Shown: in pieces, positions 23,058 through 33,745 of the stretch
How the letters are laid out: every line of letters starts with the position of its first letter
Position numbering within the stretch: position 1 is the stretch's first letter
From: Lophius americanus
Lineage: Eukaryota; Chordata; Actinopteri; Lophiiformes; Lophiidae
NCBI GenBank assembly: GCA_037951165.1
Contig: JBBDHG010000015.1
Location: 8,226,501 to 8,290,500 of the forward strand
Reading direction: 5' to 3'
Length of the DNA: 64,000 bases
Program-made: the position numbers and the translations under genes
The notes under the pieces: model-generated
The model's input: the letters and a program-made list of their open reading frames with translations, nothing else
Told to the model about the DNA's origin: nothing
The model's database searches: none

Positions 23058-23178
23058 TAAACATCAAATTAACTCCCTTTGAGATATTTTGACAGTAAAT
23101 AATCACCATATTCAACATTGACATATCGCCATTCCTACTCTAGGGAGCCTAGAGTAATAGATATTTATTTGAATATGG

Positions 23179-23212
23179 ACTGATCAGGCATAAAATTAAA
23201 ACCATGGCTATT
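23179..23212 (-). mobile_element. solitary Tc1-type terminal repeat fragment
   Basis: 'gactgatcaggcataaaatt' followed by 'aaaaccat' matches the left terminal sequence of the Tc1 copies in this window, but no transposon body follows. Confidence 0.45.
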
Positions 23213-23459
23213 GAATATGAACCATTTCTTCAGCAAGGCCATCCAAATTCCAGATAAACTAAAACCAAAACCAAAATAATAATTAAACAATAGCAACAAC
23301 TACAACCTGAAAAACATTTCTGGTTGGTCAAGCCAGAAAAGCCAAGGTTTCTATTTATTTAATATTTTATGGTAAAGTTGAATGATTCTTATTTGATTTT
23401 TGAGTGGGGAACGCTAGTGATATTTTATTTTATCAGAATTTCATTGTATTGCAAATAAA

Positions 23460-23975
23460 ATGCCAGTTAAGGCATTTCAATCACAGAAGACGAGATGTCG
23501 AAAAGATGGATGATTTATTACAACAGTAGATATGTGATAATGATTCTATTAGATAGTCCTTGGCGCTCAGACTCTTCGGGGATATTGTGATTGAAGGGTT
23601 TCTGCCCTGAGCAGCAGCATAGAATATCCCCCCCTCTGGAGTGTGGATGCTGGTGGTGGTGGCTGATGACTCTGCTGAGGCTGCTGTATGATGAAACCGA
23701 TGGATCTCAGAAGACTAGGAGGAGATTGGGAGGTGGAGGGTGCGCGAACAAGCAGAATGCAAGAACTAGATGGATGAAGAGGGTCCTTTTTAAATACAGC
23801 AGATGATGGTGAAGAGGTGATGATGAGGCTAAGCATACAGGTGTGACAGTGATAGAATAGATTAAGCTACCTGTAAGGGTGCAGCTGATATCAATTAATG
23901 GCCCAGACCGTGAAGCAGGTAATGAGACCAAGCATGTGTGAAAAGTGAGCTTAACAGAGTGGAAAGAGCAGTATT
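23460..23975 (-). mobile_element. LTR-like module (solo LTR candidate)
   Basis: Read on the minus strand, the segment has the layout of a long terminal repeat or promoter cassette. A TATTTAAAAAGG TATA-like box lies at about 23790, followed about 250 bases later by AATAAA at about 23514, a spacing suiting U3-R-U5. A pyrimidine-rich stretch lies between. No gag, pol or partner LTR is visible, so a solo LTR or unrelated promoter-like DNA remains possible. Short frames on both strands (23567-23931) have no domain. Confidence 0.35.
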
Positions 23976-24429
23976 TGTGGCCGTACTGTGAGGATAGTCT
24001 TTCTGACCGAACTTTTGCTAGATCTCCATTCTATTCAATTTATTCTCGAAAAACAGCTCCGTAATGTCACTTTGTGTTCTGAATCCTTTCTGAGTGAGTG
24101 TTAAGGCATGGAGCTGCGGAAATGAGATGACAAATTCAAGACGTAAACTGAGCAGGAATGCTGATATCCTTCATGTAGATATGTTGTTAGCATGTTGTTA
24201 GCAGCAAACACAGAAATACACTTATTGACTGCAGAATGTTTTTGTTTACTCAGGAAAAAACTGTTTGCACAAAAACATTTTCTCTTAAAAATACAATGTA
24301 TGTGCTTGCAGAAAATATTTGTACAGAAATTATACATAAATTATAAGAAATTCAGTCAAGAATGAGCCACAAACACTGTAACACCATAGAAACCATAGAA
24401 AAATGGGCAAGCAAAAGTATGCGCAAAAA

Positions 24430-25060
24430 TATGAAGCGGATACTTTTCTGCTGGAAAACCTTTGGAGGTTCCCCAGCCACGAGTAATCAATAAAGAATCC
24501 CACCAACAACGACGAGGTCCTGGTCTGAGAATGTTTATTCACATACTGCATAGGAAAAGTCGGGGAGCGCAGGGAGCGTTCGTAGGCACTGTACACAGAG
24601 AGCATCTATATACCTGGGTACAGACATGGGGGTGTGAAAAATGATTCATTACCATATATGGACACAAAGATGAAGAAAGATAAGAAACATAAAGAAAAAC
24701 AAATAGAAACAGAGTCACCAGGAGATGTCTGGTGATCCCACAATCGGTGTGCCACACCACTGTCCCACAGACCAAGGACAGAAGGGGAACATTCTGTGAT
24801 TATCTATCATTTTGACCCCGGTGTATAAGCAAGTATCACAACCAACTGATTGCGGGGAACATTCTGTAGTTTCCTTCACGGAGGATACAACTGGCTTTAA
24901 TGATACTTTAATAAATAGAATGCACAAAGATAAACTGGTTTTCTTGGACGTATCTAAATGAAATGGTTGTCCAAAGAAATGTGTATCTGCTGTTCTCTGG
25001 GTGTGTTTGTATTTAGTTAGTCCATAATTACCAGTAAGATTGTTCGACAAGAGAGAAGGT
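24430..25060 (-). mobile_element. LTR-like module, second candidate
   Basis: On the minus strand a polyadenylation-type AATAAA at about 24535 is followed by 'cattctcagaccaggacctc' and a GGTGGGATTCTTTATTG segment near 24490, which resembles an R-U5 end of fish endogenous retroelements. Upstream sequence includes two related 'ggggaacattctgt' words at about 24786 and 24856. Element ends, primer-binding site and internal genes were not established. The call is tentative. Confidence 0.3.
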
Positions 25061-25439
25061 CAATCTGGGAGCCTTCAACAGTAGCGCATCTGCAAATGAG
25101 ACAGCTTCAAAATTAACTAGCACTTTCTTCATTCCAGCACCGCCGACCACCGCGGGGTTTGCATCACTTTTTAGGGAGGCGATGACAAAAAACTCAGCAG
25201 CCGCAAAAACTCAATTAAATAACTCAGCCGCCTTAATCGCTCCAAATAAAGCACATCGACTCTGACCTGCTGCTCAATCAAGGCAGCGAAGGCTCGCCTG
25301 ATGAGAAATAAGAAGAAACAGATTGGACTCTTTTAATAAAACATCTGATGCTAAATCTGTTGTCACCAGATAGGGATCAGTCAGATCTGATGAGAAATAA
25401 GACTAACATGAAAGATATTTTCTGGCAGGTTTCAGGTGG

Positions 25440-26376
25440 GGCCATAAAACTAACACTATTACCACCTCAAAAGCAGCTCTGATCCATAAAGTGTCTTCAG
25501 CAGACATCTGAAGGTGTGTTGTGTGATCTGGCACCAAGATGTTCACAGCAAATCCTTTCGGTTTTCTAAGTTGCTAGGGGATGTCTCATGCTGTCTGTCC
25601 AGAAAATCCCACAGATTCTGGACTCCCATGAGATCTGGGAATTTCAAAGGATAAGTCAACACATTAAACTAATTTCTGTGTTCTTCCAAGCATTCCTGGA
25701 CCATTTTTCCAGTATGGCAGGGAGCATTATCCAGGAGAATGAGGCCATTGCCATTAGGGAATACCATTTCTATGAAGAGGTGTACTTGATCTGGAGCAAT
25801 AGATGGTATGTGTCAATGTTACATCCAAATGAATATTAGGATCTAGGAAGTTTCCCAGCAGAACATTGCCAAAAGAATCACACTGCCAACCCTGGCTTGC
25901 CGTCTTCCAGTGCCATCTCTTCCCCAGATATGAGAGTTGGCGAGGAGTCCACTTGATGTAAAAAAATTTTATTCCAGAGACCAGACCATATTCTCTCCAG
26001 TTCTCTTTGCTGTAAGTAGCCCTTCTGTGTGACTGAACCACACAGGCTAGCCTTTGCCCCCCCGTTGTGCATCAATATGTCTTGAGAATCTATGACCAGT
26101 TCACCTGTTCACCAGTTGTCCTTCTTTAGACAACTTTCGGTAGGGACTAACCATTGCAAAGGAGGAACACCCAAGAAGACCTGCTGCTCTATGGATGCTC
26201 TAACCCAGTTGCCTTGCAGTCAAAGTCCCTCAGATCCTTATATGCCTGACAACTTTGGGACAATGTTCACTTGCTGCCTAACATATCCCACTCTCAGGTC
26301 CCATTGGAACAAGATAATCAATGCTATTCCCTTGAACTGTAAGTGGTAATAATGTCATGGTTGATCAATGAATGTT
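25440..26376 (-). mobile_element. Tc1/mariner transposon, longest copy, inactive
   Basis: Spans most of a Tc1-type transposase on the minus strand. The right end 'ggtaataatgtcatggttga' is a degenerate terminal repeat. Around 25800-25900 the minus frame reads GNVLLGNFLDPNIHLDVTLT, matching the conserved core of Tc1 transposases upstream of the second catalytic aspartate. Further downstream are segments matching the region that ends in the final DDE residue. The frame changes several times (compare the frames at 25754-26041 and 25878-26075), so no functional protein is made. Both ends are decayed. Confidence 0.8.
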
Positions 26377-27598
26377 GGTTGTCAAAGACATTAGTCCCTC
26401 TACCATCACTACCAAAGTATTGTGGATGAAAATAAAGGTATATATATGTTTCATTGTATCACTTATAAATGCTTCTAGGTTTCAGGAGCATCTTCTGCTT
26501 CTATCCCCGTGCTGTTTTTCAAAGTCTTTAGAGTAGAGAAGAATTTTGTTTTTCGCAGAACTACCTGCTGTACTTCCCAAACTGCTTCTCTCTGGGTAGC
26601 ATCTGTTAGCAGGGGACAATTCTCAAAGCCTCGACTCCCACATGAATAGGGACAATATATTCCCTTCATATGCTCAGCCCAACAGACACAGTGAAGAGAT
26701 AGTAAACCTGAAAGGAAATTAATTCCTTTAGTGGCTCTACCATAGATTTAGCCATACATGTGATGCCCTGCTCCAGGGGTAGTGTATTTGTTCTGTTTCT
26801 TTTATCTCTCTGTCAAATGTGGCAGGCAAATCTTTGTTCTACAGAGGGTGGGCAGACATATTGATCTGCATAGATGGAGGAAAGCCTCACAGCTGTTAGA
26901 GATAAGATTCTCTATCCATGAACAGAGGACAACAAAGATGTGAGATGGTTATTAACGGATGGGAATTGCATGACAAAAATGCTTTTTACATGTTTCAGTT
27001 TATGTCGCACATGGCATTTTCACAAGAGCGAGTACAAATCCAGTCCCACAGCACAGACGTTTGTTAACCTTCGTTGTCTCAGAGGTTGCATTTTCGTCTT
27101 TGCATTTTTTGATAATTTTGGGTGTAAATTGAATGGCATCCCTTTTGGAAAGAAGGTTGGACAAATGTTTTTTTTTTTCGGTTAATCTATGCTATTTCAA
27201 CCTCAGATCATGTAATATGTCAACATTTACTGTATGGAAAAAAGATTTATATTTTTGTCATTTAATAAAATAGGCGCATCATATAAACAAAGTGGTATTT
27301 AAGGGGTTAATTTATGTCCTCAAACGCGCTTGATGAAATGAAGCACAAGGGTTAAGTTACTTCTTAAAATATTCCTTTCATTCAGGCATTCTTTTTTTTC
27401 AAAGCTTTTAATTTCTTCTTCATTTTTTATGGGTTTTTCAAAATATATGTTTGAAAGAACTTTGTAACATGGCTTTTAACAAGGACGCACACATAGATAC
27501 ATTTGATTTTTTTAGCATATTTACCAAATCAAAAATGAATGTGCTTCATGTTTTAACATTTTGCTGCATATAGTTGAGTTGTATACTTGAATATGGAT
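26377..27598. other. spacer, no gene seen
   Basis: No gene recognised. Frames at 26475-26669 (minus) and 26940-27185 (plus) lack domains. AT-rich, with a T-run at 27168. Confidence 0.45.
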
Positions 27599-27960
27599 TC
27601 ATCCATTGCGCAAGAGGTGGTCCCTCTCTGTGGCAAGCGCTCCTGACCGCCAGGCAGCTGGGGTACAGGCAGTGGTGGGGTCTCTCAATCCTAATGGTCC
27701 CACCACAGACGAGTTGGGGAATGTAGAGGAAGAAGAGCACATAGCATCACAGCCACACATGTGGTCGTTGGCCATCTCCTTTTCCAAGTACATTGCATCA
27801 TGCTCAAATCCCTGATGATTGTAAATGTTATGAAGCATACAGCAGACAACTACAATCTGGGCCATTTTCCTGGGCTGTGTAGTAATGCTCCTCCAGTGCG
27901 CTCCAAACAATGGAACTGGCTTTTGCACCCGTTTTTACAACTTCAAACCTTTCATATATC
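27599..27960 (-). pseudogene. HARBI1-like (PIF/Harbinger) nuclease C-terminal remnant
   Basis: A minus-strand frame of 109 codons contains FGAHWRSIT, PRKMAQIVVVCCMLHNI and GFEHD. This corresponds to the C-terminal end of PIF/Harbinger transposases and the domesticated nuclease HARBI1, where a basic segment leads into a conserved C-C-x-L-H-N motif. The upstream catalytic part with the DDE triad is not seen in the expected position. The frame starts at an internal methionine and ends at a stop at 27599. It is most likely a transposon remnant; an exon of a domesticated gene cannot be excluded given the candidate exon at 28056-28196. Confidence 0.5.
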
Positions 27961-28055
27961 AGGCCAGAAGTGATAAGATGTACTCTAAATGAGGTCTATT
28001 GACCATAAATTGGCCGAAATTGAATAAAACAGAATTATAGATTGTTCTTACTTAC

Positions 28056-28196
28056 CAAAGGACATAAGGAAATGTCGCTTTCAGGAAAATTGCATTGGAT
28101 ATAGTCGATTTTTTTTATATTAAGATGAACTGCTGGTTGTTCAGCGTCATCATTTTCATCAACTTTTGATGTACCCCATATGTAGGGGTACATACC
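28056..28196 (-). CDS. candidate internal exon, 47 codons, unknown product
   Basis: On the minus strand a good acceptor (ATATTTTTCCTAG) is followed by a 141-base open block and then a consensus donor, GTAAGTAAG. One frame is open throughout, starts and ends on codon boundaries, and encodes an acidic segment with KVDENDDAEQ, then DYIQCNF and PESDISLCPL. A second consensus donor (ATC then GTAAGT) lies upstream at about 28249. It may belong to the same decayed gene as the HARBI1-like segment downstream on the same strand. This is a prediction from splice signals and coding texture only. Confidence 0.3.
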
Positions 28197-28459
28197 CTAG
28201 GAAAAATATAGTGTTCCAAAGCTTCCCAAAACAAAAATTCAAACTTACGATGCCACGGTGTGTTATGTTGTGCATTAAAGTTTGTGTGAAAATAGGATTT
28301 GTGAGATGAACGCAGCAACAAGGGTTCATGAAGTGAAATATCATCAGCTGAGGCGTATTGTTCAGAGTATCTGCTGCATTCGATGTGGTAAATCGTGTGT
28401 TTTAACATATTGCTTTCCTTCCTGCTGCTCGTCACGGCTCAAAGGACGGCGCTGTGCTC

Positions 28460-29514
28460 CTGCGGTATTCTGCCTGCTTCAACATGGCTGCAGTAGTAGG
28501 AGAGCTCTTGTGAATGTGTGGTTCTATGTTTATGTAGAGAGGAGGGGGGTAATCCTTGTGGTACTCCATACGCCTGCAGGGAAGGATGGATCTAGCAGCA
28601 TGACACACATCATCTCCAGCTCTCTTCCTGTCAGCTCTCATTTCTGTCTCATTTCCCATCAGCCACTATGTCTCACTCTCTGGAATTATGATAGGAACAA
28701 GTAACCGCCTGTTGTCCCTGTGGTACATTTGCGTTCTTGTAAAACATGAAAAACAGTTAAAATATCGCATCACTGTGTATTATTACATAGTATTATTTAT
28801 GTGTATTGAATCATTACCTTTGTTGACGTTACAAAGATGTTCTTAAGGTCTCCACCAGATGAAATGTTGTCTTGACGCTCTAGATGTTCAAATTGGCCTC
28901 TGATGTTTTATACTTTAAAGGTTGAGTGTAAAATATATCTCTTTGAATATATGGAAGATAATTATGATACATTTATTTTGTGGCGTATAATTAGCTGAAA
29001 ATAAAAATATTTTCATGAAAGTTAGTTTGGAAATAGCCATTATATCTCTAGAGGGGGCCGGCTCTCTTCCATGAATGCTGCCATGCGGCGCTATCTTAGA
29101 ATTGACAACACATGGTGTTAGCGAGAACTCCGTGTTGTACGTGATGGATAACCAGGGGCTCAGTGGGGGTGTGGGCAGCCAGATGGATACGCTTAGTGTC
29201 ATGTGGACTATTAGGGGAGCGTTACTGGTCAAACTACCAGTAGCACAGTTATCAGGCGGGTATCGTCTGTAACCCTGGAGAGGGTCCTTAAGGGTGGGTA
29301 GCCATGTTCGACTGGTGGCTGATGTCCCAATCCAGGTCTATAATGTTACCATAATGTTCGCCAATTCACAAAAAAAATTTCACAACTGGGTTAACTTGAA
29401 CAATGTTTTTTTTGTTCTATCTTAACTGTTAAAATAACTGTTCTCTTTATATGCTTTACATTAGGCTCTACAGTATGGACCAGTATATGAAAATAAATGC
29501 ATTGATGTGACTTT
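28460..29514. other. spacer, no gene recognised
   Basis: Frames at 28282-28704 (plus) and 28432-28659 (minus) are antisense to each other with no domain. The stretch 29050-29290 is GC-richer than its surroundings and may be part of a repeat I cannot name. Confidence 0.35.
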
Positions 29515-29735
29515 AGAAGAACAATGTCAAAGTTAAACTGGCAAAGACTATAGCAATACTGGGGAAAATCAAGACATATTCTGGACCATACATCAATACA
29601 TACTCTTAATAATAAACTCATATTATAATATCTGAGTAACTGTGCAGAGATATGGGGCAACGCCTACAAAAGCAACCTACAGCCGTTATATATATTACAA
29701 AGAAGAGCTATAAGAATCATTAATAACATTTGATA
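29515..29735 (+). mobile_element. LINE ORF2 C-terminal fragment
   Basis: The plus strand reads SKLAKTIAILGKI in one frame. After frame shifts it reads LSNCAEIWGNAYKSNLQPLY and then QRRAIRIINN. This is the well-known segment after the reverse transcriptase thumb in fish non-LTR elements, where a cysteine and a WG pair are followed by a Q-K/R-R-A-I-R motif. Stops and shifts show it is dead. It is 5'-truncated. Confidence 0.75.
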
Positions 29736-30163
29736 TTTTGAAATTCACCAACGTATTAATGAATATGAAATAAAGAATTGAAATCTGAAATATATGCGGT
29801 TAATTACTGTACTGGATGTTTTTGTTGTTTTACATATTATTATTATGATAATAATAATAATTATTATTATTATTATGATTAAGATGTTGTATTTGAAACG
29901 TCTTTTTAAGTTGCACACAACAAGTTAACACAACAAAGCCCAGTTCAGCTTGGAAAAGGTCCGGTGCCTGCGCCGTTTCTCCTCTCCGGGCCCATCTCTC
30001 CAGCACCATGTAGCCGTCAGTCGCCTGCCTAGACGTCGACAGTTTACCTCTTCAGTGTTTCACAAGTCTTTCACTCGTCTACATGCACATCTTCTTTGAT
30101 GGTGGAGTTTCATCTTCAACTCTTTTATTATTTTCGCTAAATAAAAACTTTCGACTTTCTGAG
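29736..30163. other. spacer with AT trinucleotide tract
   Basis: Contains an imperfect ATT/ATA tract at about 29838-29875, and a GC-richer patch at 29960-30060 of unknown origin. No gene recognised. Confidence 0.4.
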
Positions 30164-30420
30164 GCTGTTCCCTCAGCAAGATAATGCTCACTGCCACACT
30201 GGACAAATGTTTAAGGAATGGTTTGAAGAAATCAACAAGAGTTTGAAAGTGTTGACTTGGACTCTGGGACGTGCTTGAGAAAAAAAATCAGATCCATGGA
30301 ACACCCCACTTCACATCGACATAAAGGATCTGCTGCTAATGTCTTAGCAGATACCACAGCACACCTTCAAAAGTCTGAATGACTGTAATTATGTAATGTC
30401 ATACTGGCTGATTGGTGCAT
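30164..30420 (+). mobile_element. Tc1/mariner transposon 3' end
   Basis: Plus-strand copy of the transposase C-terminal region. 'cagcaagataatgctcactg' matches the segment encoding the conserved Q-D-N-A motif around the second aspartate, followed by 'ggaatggtttgaagaa', 'gatccatgga' and 'aaggatctgctgctaatgtc', then a degenerate terminal repeat near 30393-30418. It has the opposite orientation to the other copies of this family in the window. Frames are broken. Confidence 0.8.
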
Positions 30421-30556
30421 ATTATTCTAACTTAATTTAAAACATTGTGTTTAATATAAATAGTTCTGAATGTACTGACACTACTCTTAATTAGATTGTT
30501 GTAATCCAATCCAATAATGAAAATATAATACAAGATGATAAATGAAAAACAAACTG

Positions 30557-30583
30557 CCGATACCCTTTGTTTAAGGGTATCGG
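30557..30583. repeat. perfect 11-bp inverted repeat, 5-base loop
   Basis: CCGATACCCTT, then TGTTT, then AAGGGTATCGG. The arms pair without mismatch. Pairing does not extend convincingly, so it is too short for a microRNA precursor. Confidence 0.9.
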
Positions 30584-30859
30584 ATCAGTTCTTTGATCAA
30601 ACGTTACAAAAAGATTTGTTTTTCTTCAAAATATTAAAGAATGCAAATAGAAAATGTTGAAAATAAGAAAGTATTTTAACAAAGAAGATTTGTTTTCTTT
30701 GGTCAAACGGCTGTAATATTCGGATCACTATAATTTCAGGTTATGAAATCTTATTAAATAAAACAAAGTAGATTTAACCAATGCAATCTTCTAGGATAAA
30801 AAGAGCCTGGTAAATTGGTGGATAGAAACACAGCACATACCTCTGCTCATACAAATGAG

Positions 30860-31110
30860 CTTTTTTGTCTCCGTTTTATTTCCTGGGAGAAACAATCACA
30901 ACAAGCTTCAATACCATTTACTTTGTTGCCCGGGCAATAGGTAATTAGCCCTGCTCCATCTAGCATATGATTGGTTTGTGGAAAATGGAGCGACAGTGAC
31001 AGCGCTTTTCTACAAAGTTTAAATAATTTCAGTTGCACATGAAATTCTTGGGGCTGTAAAAAAAATGCTGGGATTTGCACTTCTTCTGCATACAATTTCA
31101 TCTCCGTAGG
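30860..31110. promoter_or_regulatory. possible conserved non-coding block
   Basis: Unique, moderately GC-balanced sequence with AATTAG and ATTGGTTTGTGG-type words and no repeat signature, placed between a Tc1 fragment and a family 1 copy. Function is a guess from texture. Confidence 0.2.
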
Positions 31111-31204
31111 TGCAATGAGACTGTCACTGATGTTGTTGAAGAACTAGTCCTATGGAGTTGTCCCCGATAATTATCAATGCCTTGTGTGTTACAAGCAATG
31201 TTTG

Positions 31205-31440
31205 AAATTACACGTGAAGGTAAGTCCAAAAACAGTGTTTTTCATAAAGAAAGCGCCCCCTAGTGAGTAAACTGACTTTAAGCAAAATCATTCCAGTTCT
31301 TCATCACACTAAGGTCTATGTGGTTTAACATTTTGAAAATGGTCCAAGGGATTGTATTTGAGTTATCACATTAACACAAACGGTCTGCTGCGGATATGAT
31401 GGTTCCATAATATCCCCCAAACTTTTCACGTTACCTCTCT
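31205..31440 (-). repeat. family 1 dispersed repeat, copy D (inverted)
   Basis: Reverse-complement copy. 'gcgccccctagtgagt', 'ttcttcatcacactaaggtc' and 'gagttatcacattaacac' mirror the order in copies A and B. Confidence 0.55.
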
Positions 31441-31682
31441 TAGTTACACCTCCTTTTTTACCTCCACTTCTGTCACAGAAAACCACATTTGCCTTAATCA
31501 CATTTTTACAGCACAGGGACCTGTAACCAGCACAACCAAGACATTTGGCACAACAGGACTAGTATTACCTGGTGACCAGTGTTTATAGTAGTTTGTAAAA
31601 ATTGCGGGGAACATATTTGATGTTAATCCTGTGTGATTGTGCCATGCGTACAAAGGCTAAGAAAATGATCAAGGAGCTCGGT

Positions 31683-31795
31683 CATTTCATTACCAGACTG
31701 GTCTCTCTGCTACCATCAGGAAGGCGTTACTGCTGCCTGATGGTCAATACGTAGAGGATGAGGAGGAGTCTCTTCCAAAGGCCAAGTGCCTCATA
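31683..31795 (+). mobile_element. LINE ORF2 C-terminal fragment
   Basis: The frame reads SLLPSGRRYCCLMVNT, a stop, then RMRRSLFQR. This is the L-P-S-G-R-R segment near the C-terminus of CR1/Rex-type fish LINEs. Short and stop-interrupted. Confidence 0.6.
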
Positions 31796-31856
31796 TAATG
31801 ACAGCTACAGCTTGAAAATCTCTATCAAGCAAATGGGCCTCTGGCTACCGGGCCTA

Positions 31857-32405
31857 ATTGTGCGTTTCCATTACCACGTAACTCAGAGCTGGGAATGATG
31901 TCACACCTGAGTTGACCTCGTTCAAGTTAACGGAAAATAAGATGAAACCCCAAATATCAGAGAGGGGGGTATGGGTACATTGGGTATGCATAATGTATAA
32001 AAAAATAAATAGAAGTAAAAATGTGCTTCAGATTTCAAATAGGATACGAAAATATCTCTCATTCTCTATGATCTTTGTCTATACAGAGCCGCTCGAATTA
32101 TTTAAAAATAATTCAGTGATTGTAGACAGAATTGTTATCTTAAAATGACTGAATATTTTTTATCCAAATGCATTTTTTTTCCTCAGACATACAGTACTCT
32201 TCTGCAGCCAGCACAGCAAATCATTCTGAAGACTTAGTGAACTTACGGTTTACACATCAGCAAGCATCTTGGATTATGAGGTTGGGGTTGGTGGGGTACC
32301 TCTTACATTCTGAGTCAGAATTCCAAATTCAGACGGCATTCCTGCTGAAACATCCCGCTGGGAACTTGGAAATTGTGACTTCTGAGTACAACTGGAATGC
32401 ACCAA
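31857..32405. mobile_element. candidate MITE with degenerate inverted ends
   Basis: The left end 'gtgcgtttccattaccacgt' and the right end 'gagtacaactggaatgcacc' are roughly inverted copies, about 550 bp apart. The right portion also has a local 'gcattcc' to 'ggaatgc' inverted pair. No transposase is visible. Superfamily not assigned and ends approximate. A 94-codon plus frame in the right half (32168-32452) is probably chance. Confidence 0.35.
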
Positions 32406-32871
32406 AATGGTTGCCACCAGCCATGGTTGATGGAGGATCTAACCAGGTGTAGAAGTAGCAACCAGGGTTATACCAGGCCTCAAGGCTTGATTGGAGGTTG
32501 GCTAATAATTAAATGGTAATATTGAGATGTTACTTCATTTGGATGTGTCTTTTATCCCAGTCCAACATGAATATGGTATAGAAATTTTGACACGCATCGA
32601 TCTGCCACAACAATGAAGGTGGTGATTGACGTCTTACCTGATGAGTTGTTACTTACACATAGTAAACAGAAGCATTGAAGAGAAGCATCTTTGTTGTGGT
32701 GCTATTGCATGAACTCTGCATAAAAATGCTATAGACACAGAGGTTTGGGAGGAAGGAATACAGACATGTACATCAACAATAATAACTGGTAGTAATATAA
32801 TTGTAATGAAGTAATGGTCAAACACATGGCGCATGTTTTATACCAGGTGATTGATCCTTCTCATATCCCAG
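32406..32871. other. spacer, no gene seen
   Basis: No repeat or gene recognised. The last 20 bases form a splice-acceptor-like pyrimidine tract leading into the candidate exon. Confidence 0.35.
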
Positions 32872-33060
32872 CAGCTGAGCTGGGAGCTGGGCAGGATGAG
32901 TGGAGTGTGGAGCAGTAACAGCCTCCAGCAGTGCTCGGTGGATGCTGGGGTACTTGCGGAGTTTTCTCCTGCAGGGTTTCCCACCGGCTCAGGGGTCATT
33001 GACTCCACAGCATTAACTGCAGCTCTTTCCACACTAGATTGGTCAGCTCCACTTCACTAG
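32872..33060 (+). CDS. candidate 3' terminal coding exon, unknown product
   Basis: An acceptor-like tract (CCTTCTCATATCCCAG) is followed by an open block of 62 codons and a stop at 33058-33060. The block is GC-rich compared with its surroundings and encodes a serine-rich segment with SGVWSSNSLQQC, SVDAGVLAEFSPAGFPTGSG and a C-terminus STLDWSAPLH. A stop codon in the same frame just before the acceptor fits an intron boundary. Polyadenylation-type AATAAA occurs at about 33466, so a short 3' UTR carrying the CA array is possible. No upstream exon was identified and I do not recognise the protein. Confidence 0.3.
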   Translation, partial: QLSWELGRMSGVWSSNSLQQCSVDAGVLAEFSPAGFPTGSGVIDSTALTAALSTLDWSAPLH

Positions 33061-33104
33061 ACCCACTCTCCCGTCAGTGCAACACACAAACTCTCTCTCA
33101 AACA

Positions 33105-33212
33105 CGCGTGCACTCACGCACACACGCACAAAAACACGTACACACACGCACACAGACACACCCACACACACACTCTCCCTCTCACACACGTACACACACA
33201 CACACACACAGA
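33105..33212 (+). repeat. (CA)n microsatellite, interrupted
   Basis: Over 100 bases of ACAC with scattered G and T, ending in a pure (CA) run. Histidine-threonine frames, and valine-cysteine frames on the other strand, are artefacts. Confidence 0.95.
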
Positions 33213-33589
33213 CGGGGGTCAGAAAAACAAAGAGGTGGACATAAAGGCTGAAGGGAATACAGACAAATGCACACAGCAGAGAAGATAAAAGACCGTAAAA
33301 AGAGGCTGAGGCATAAATGCAACACAGAAGAATATGCAAGCACACAGACATATAGGATACAGAATTTTTTGTTGCTTATCTGTGTTTGAGTTAGTACACA
33401 ATGAAGACAAGCCATTCCTTCAATTCATGTTATTCCTCAGTCTTTATTTTTGTTACTCTCTGGGCAAATAAAAAAAATACCTTACACATCTGACTGTCAA
33501 GCCTGAATACAACAAATGACATTAATGACTTATTGAATGAACCTCCAGCTCAACAATAATAATAGTGTGTACTAATCACATACAAATTA

Positions 33590-33745
33590 TACAAAGTGCA
33601 ACATGGTGAGATTTATTCTGTGTATTTAACCCATCCCTGAGGAGGAGAGGGCAGCCTGCGCAAAGTGCCTGGGTTCCAGGGTCTTACTCAAGGACCCTAT
33701 TTGACATGTAGCATTAATGGCCGGGAGCCAACCACTAATCTTGAA
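33590..33745. repeat. teleost dispersed repeat fragment (SINE-like)
   Basis: 'tatttaacccatccctgagg' followed by 'ggcagcc', 'cagggtcttactcaaggacc' and 'ggccgggagccaacc' matches a common fish repeat with the layout of a tRNA-related SINE body. It is distinct from the numbered SINE-like copies. Family name unknown to me. Confidence 0.45.

Noticed and set aside
30557..30583. The 11-bp hairpin as a rho-independent terminator or microRNA precursor
   Set aside because: Bacterial terminators do not apply in this genome, and the stem is much too short for a microRNA precursor.
33043..33415. Cysteine- and valine-rich minus-strand frames
   Set aside because: They read through the CA microsatellite and its flank, with no domain or homologous pattern.
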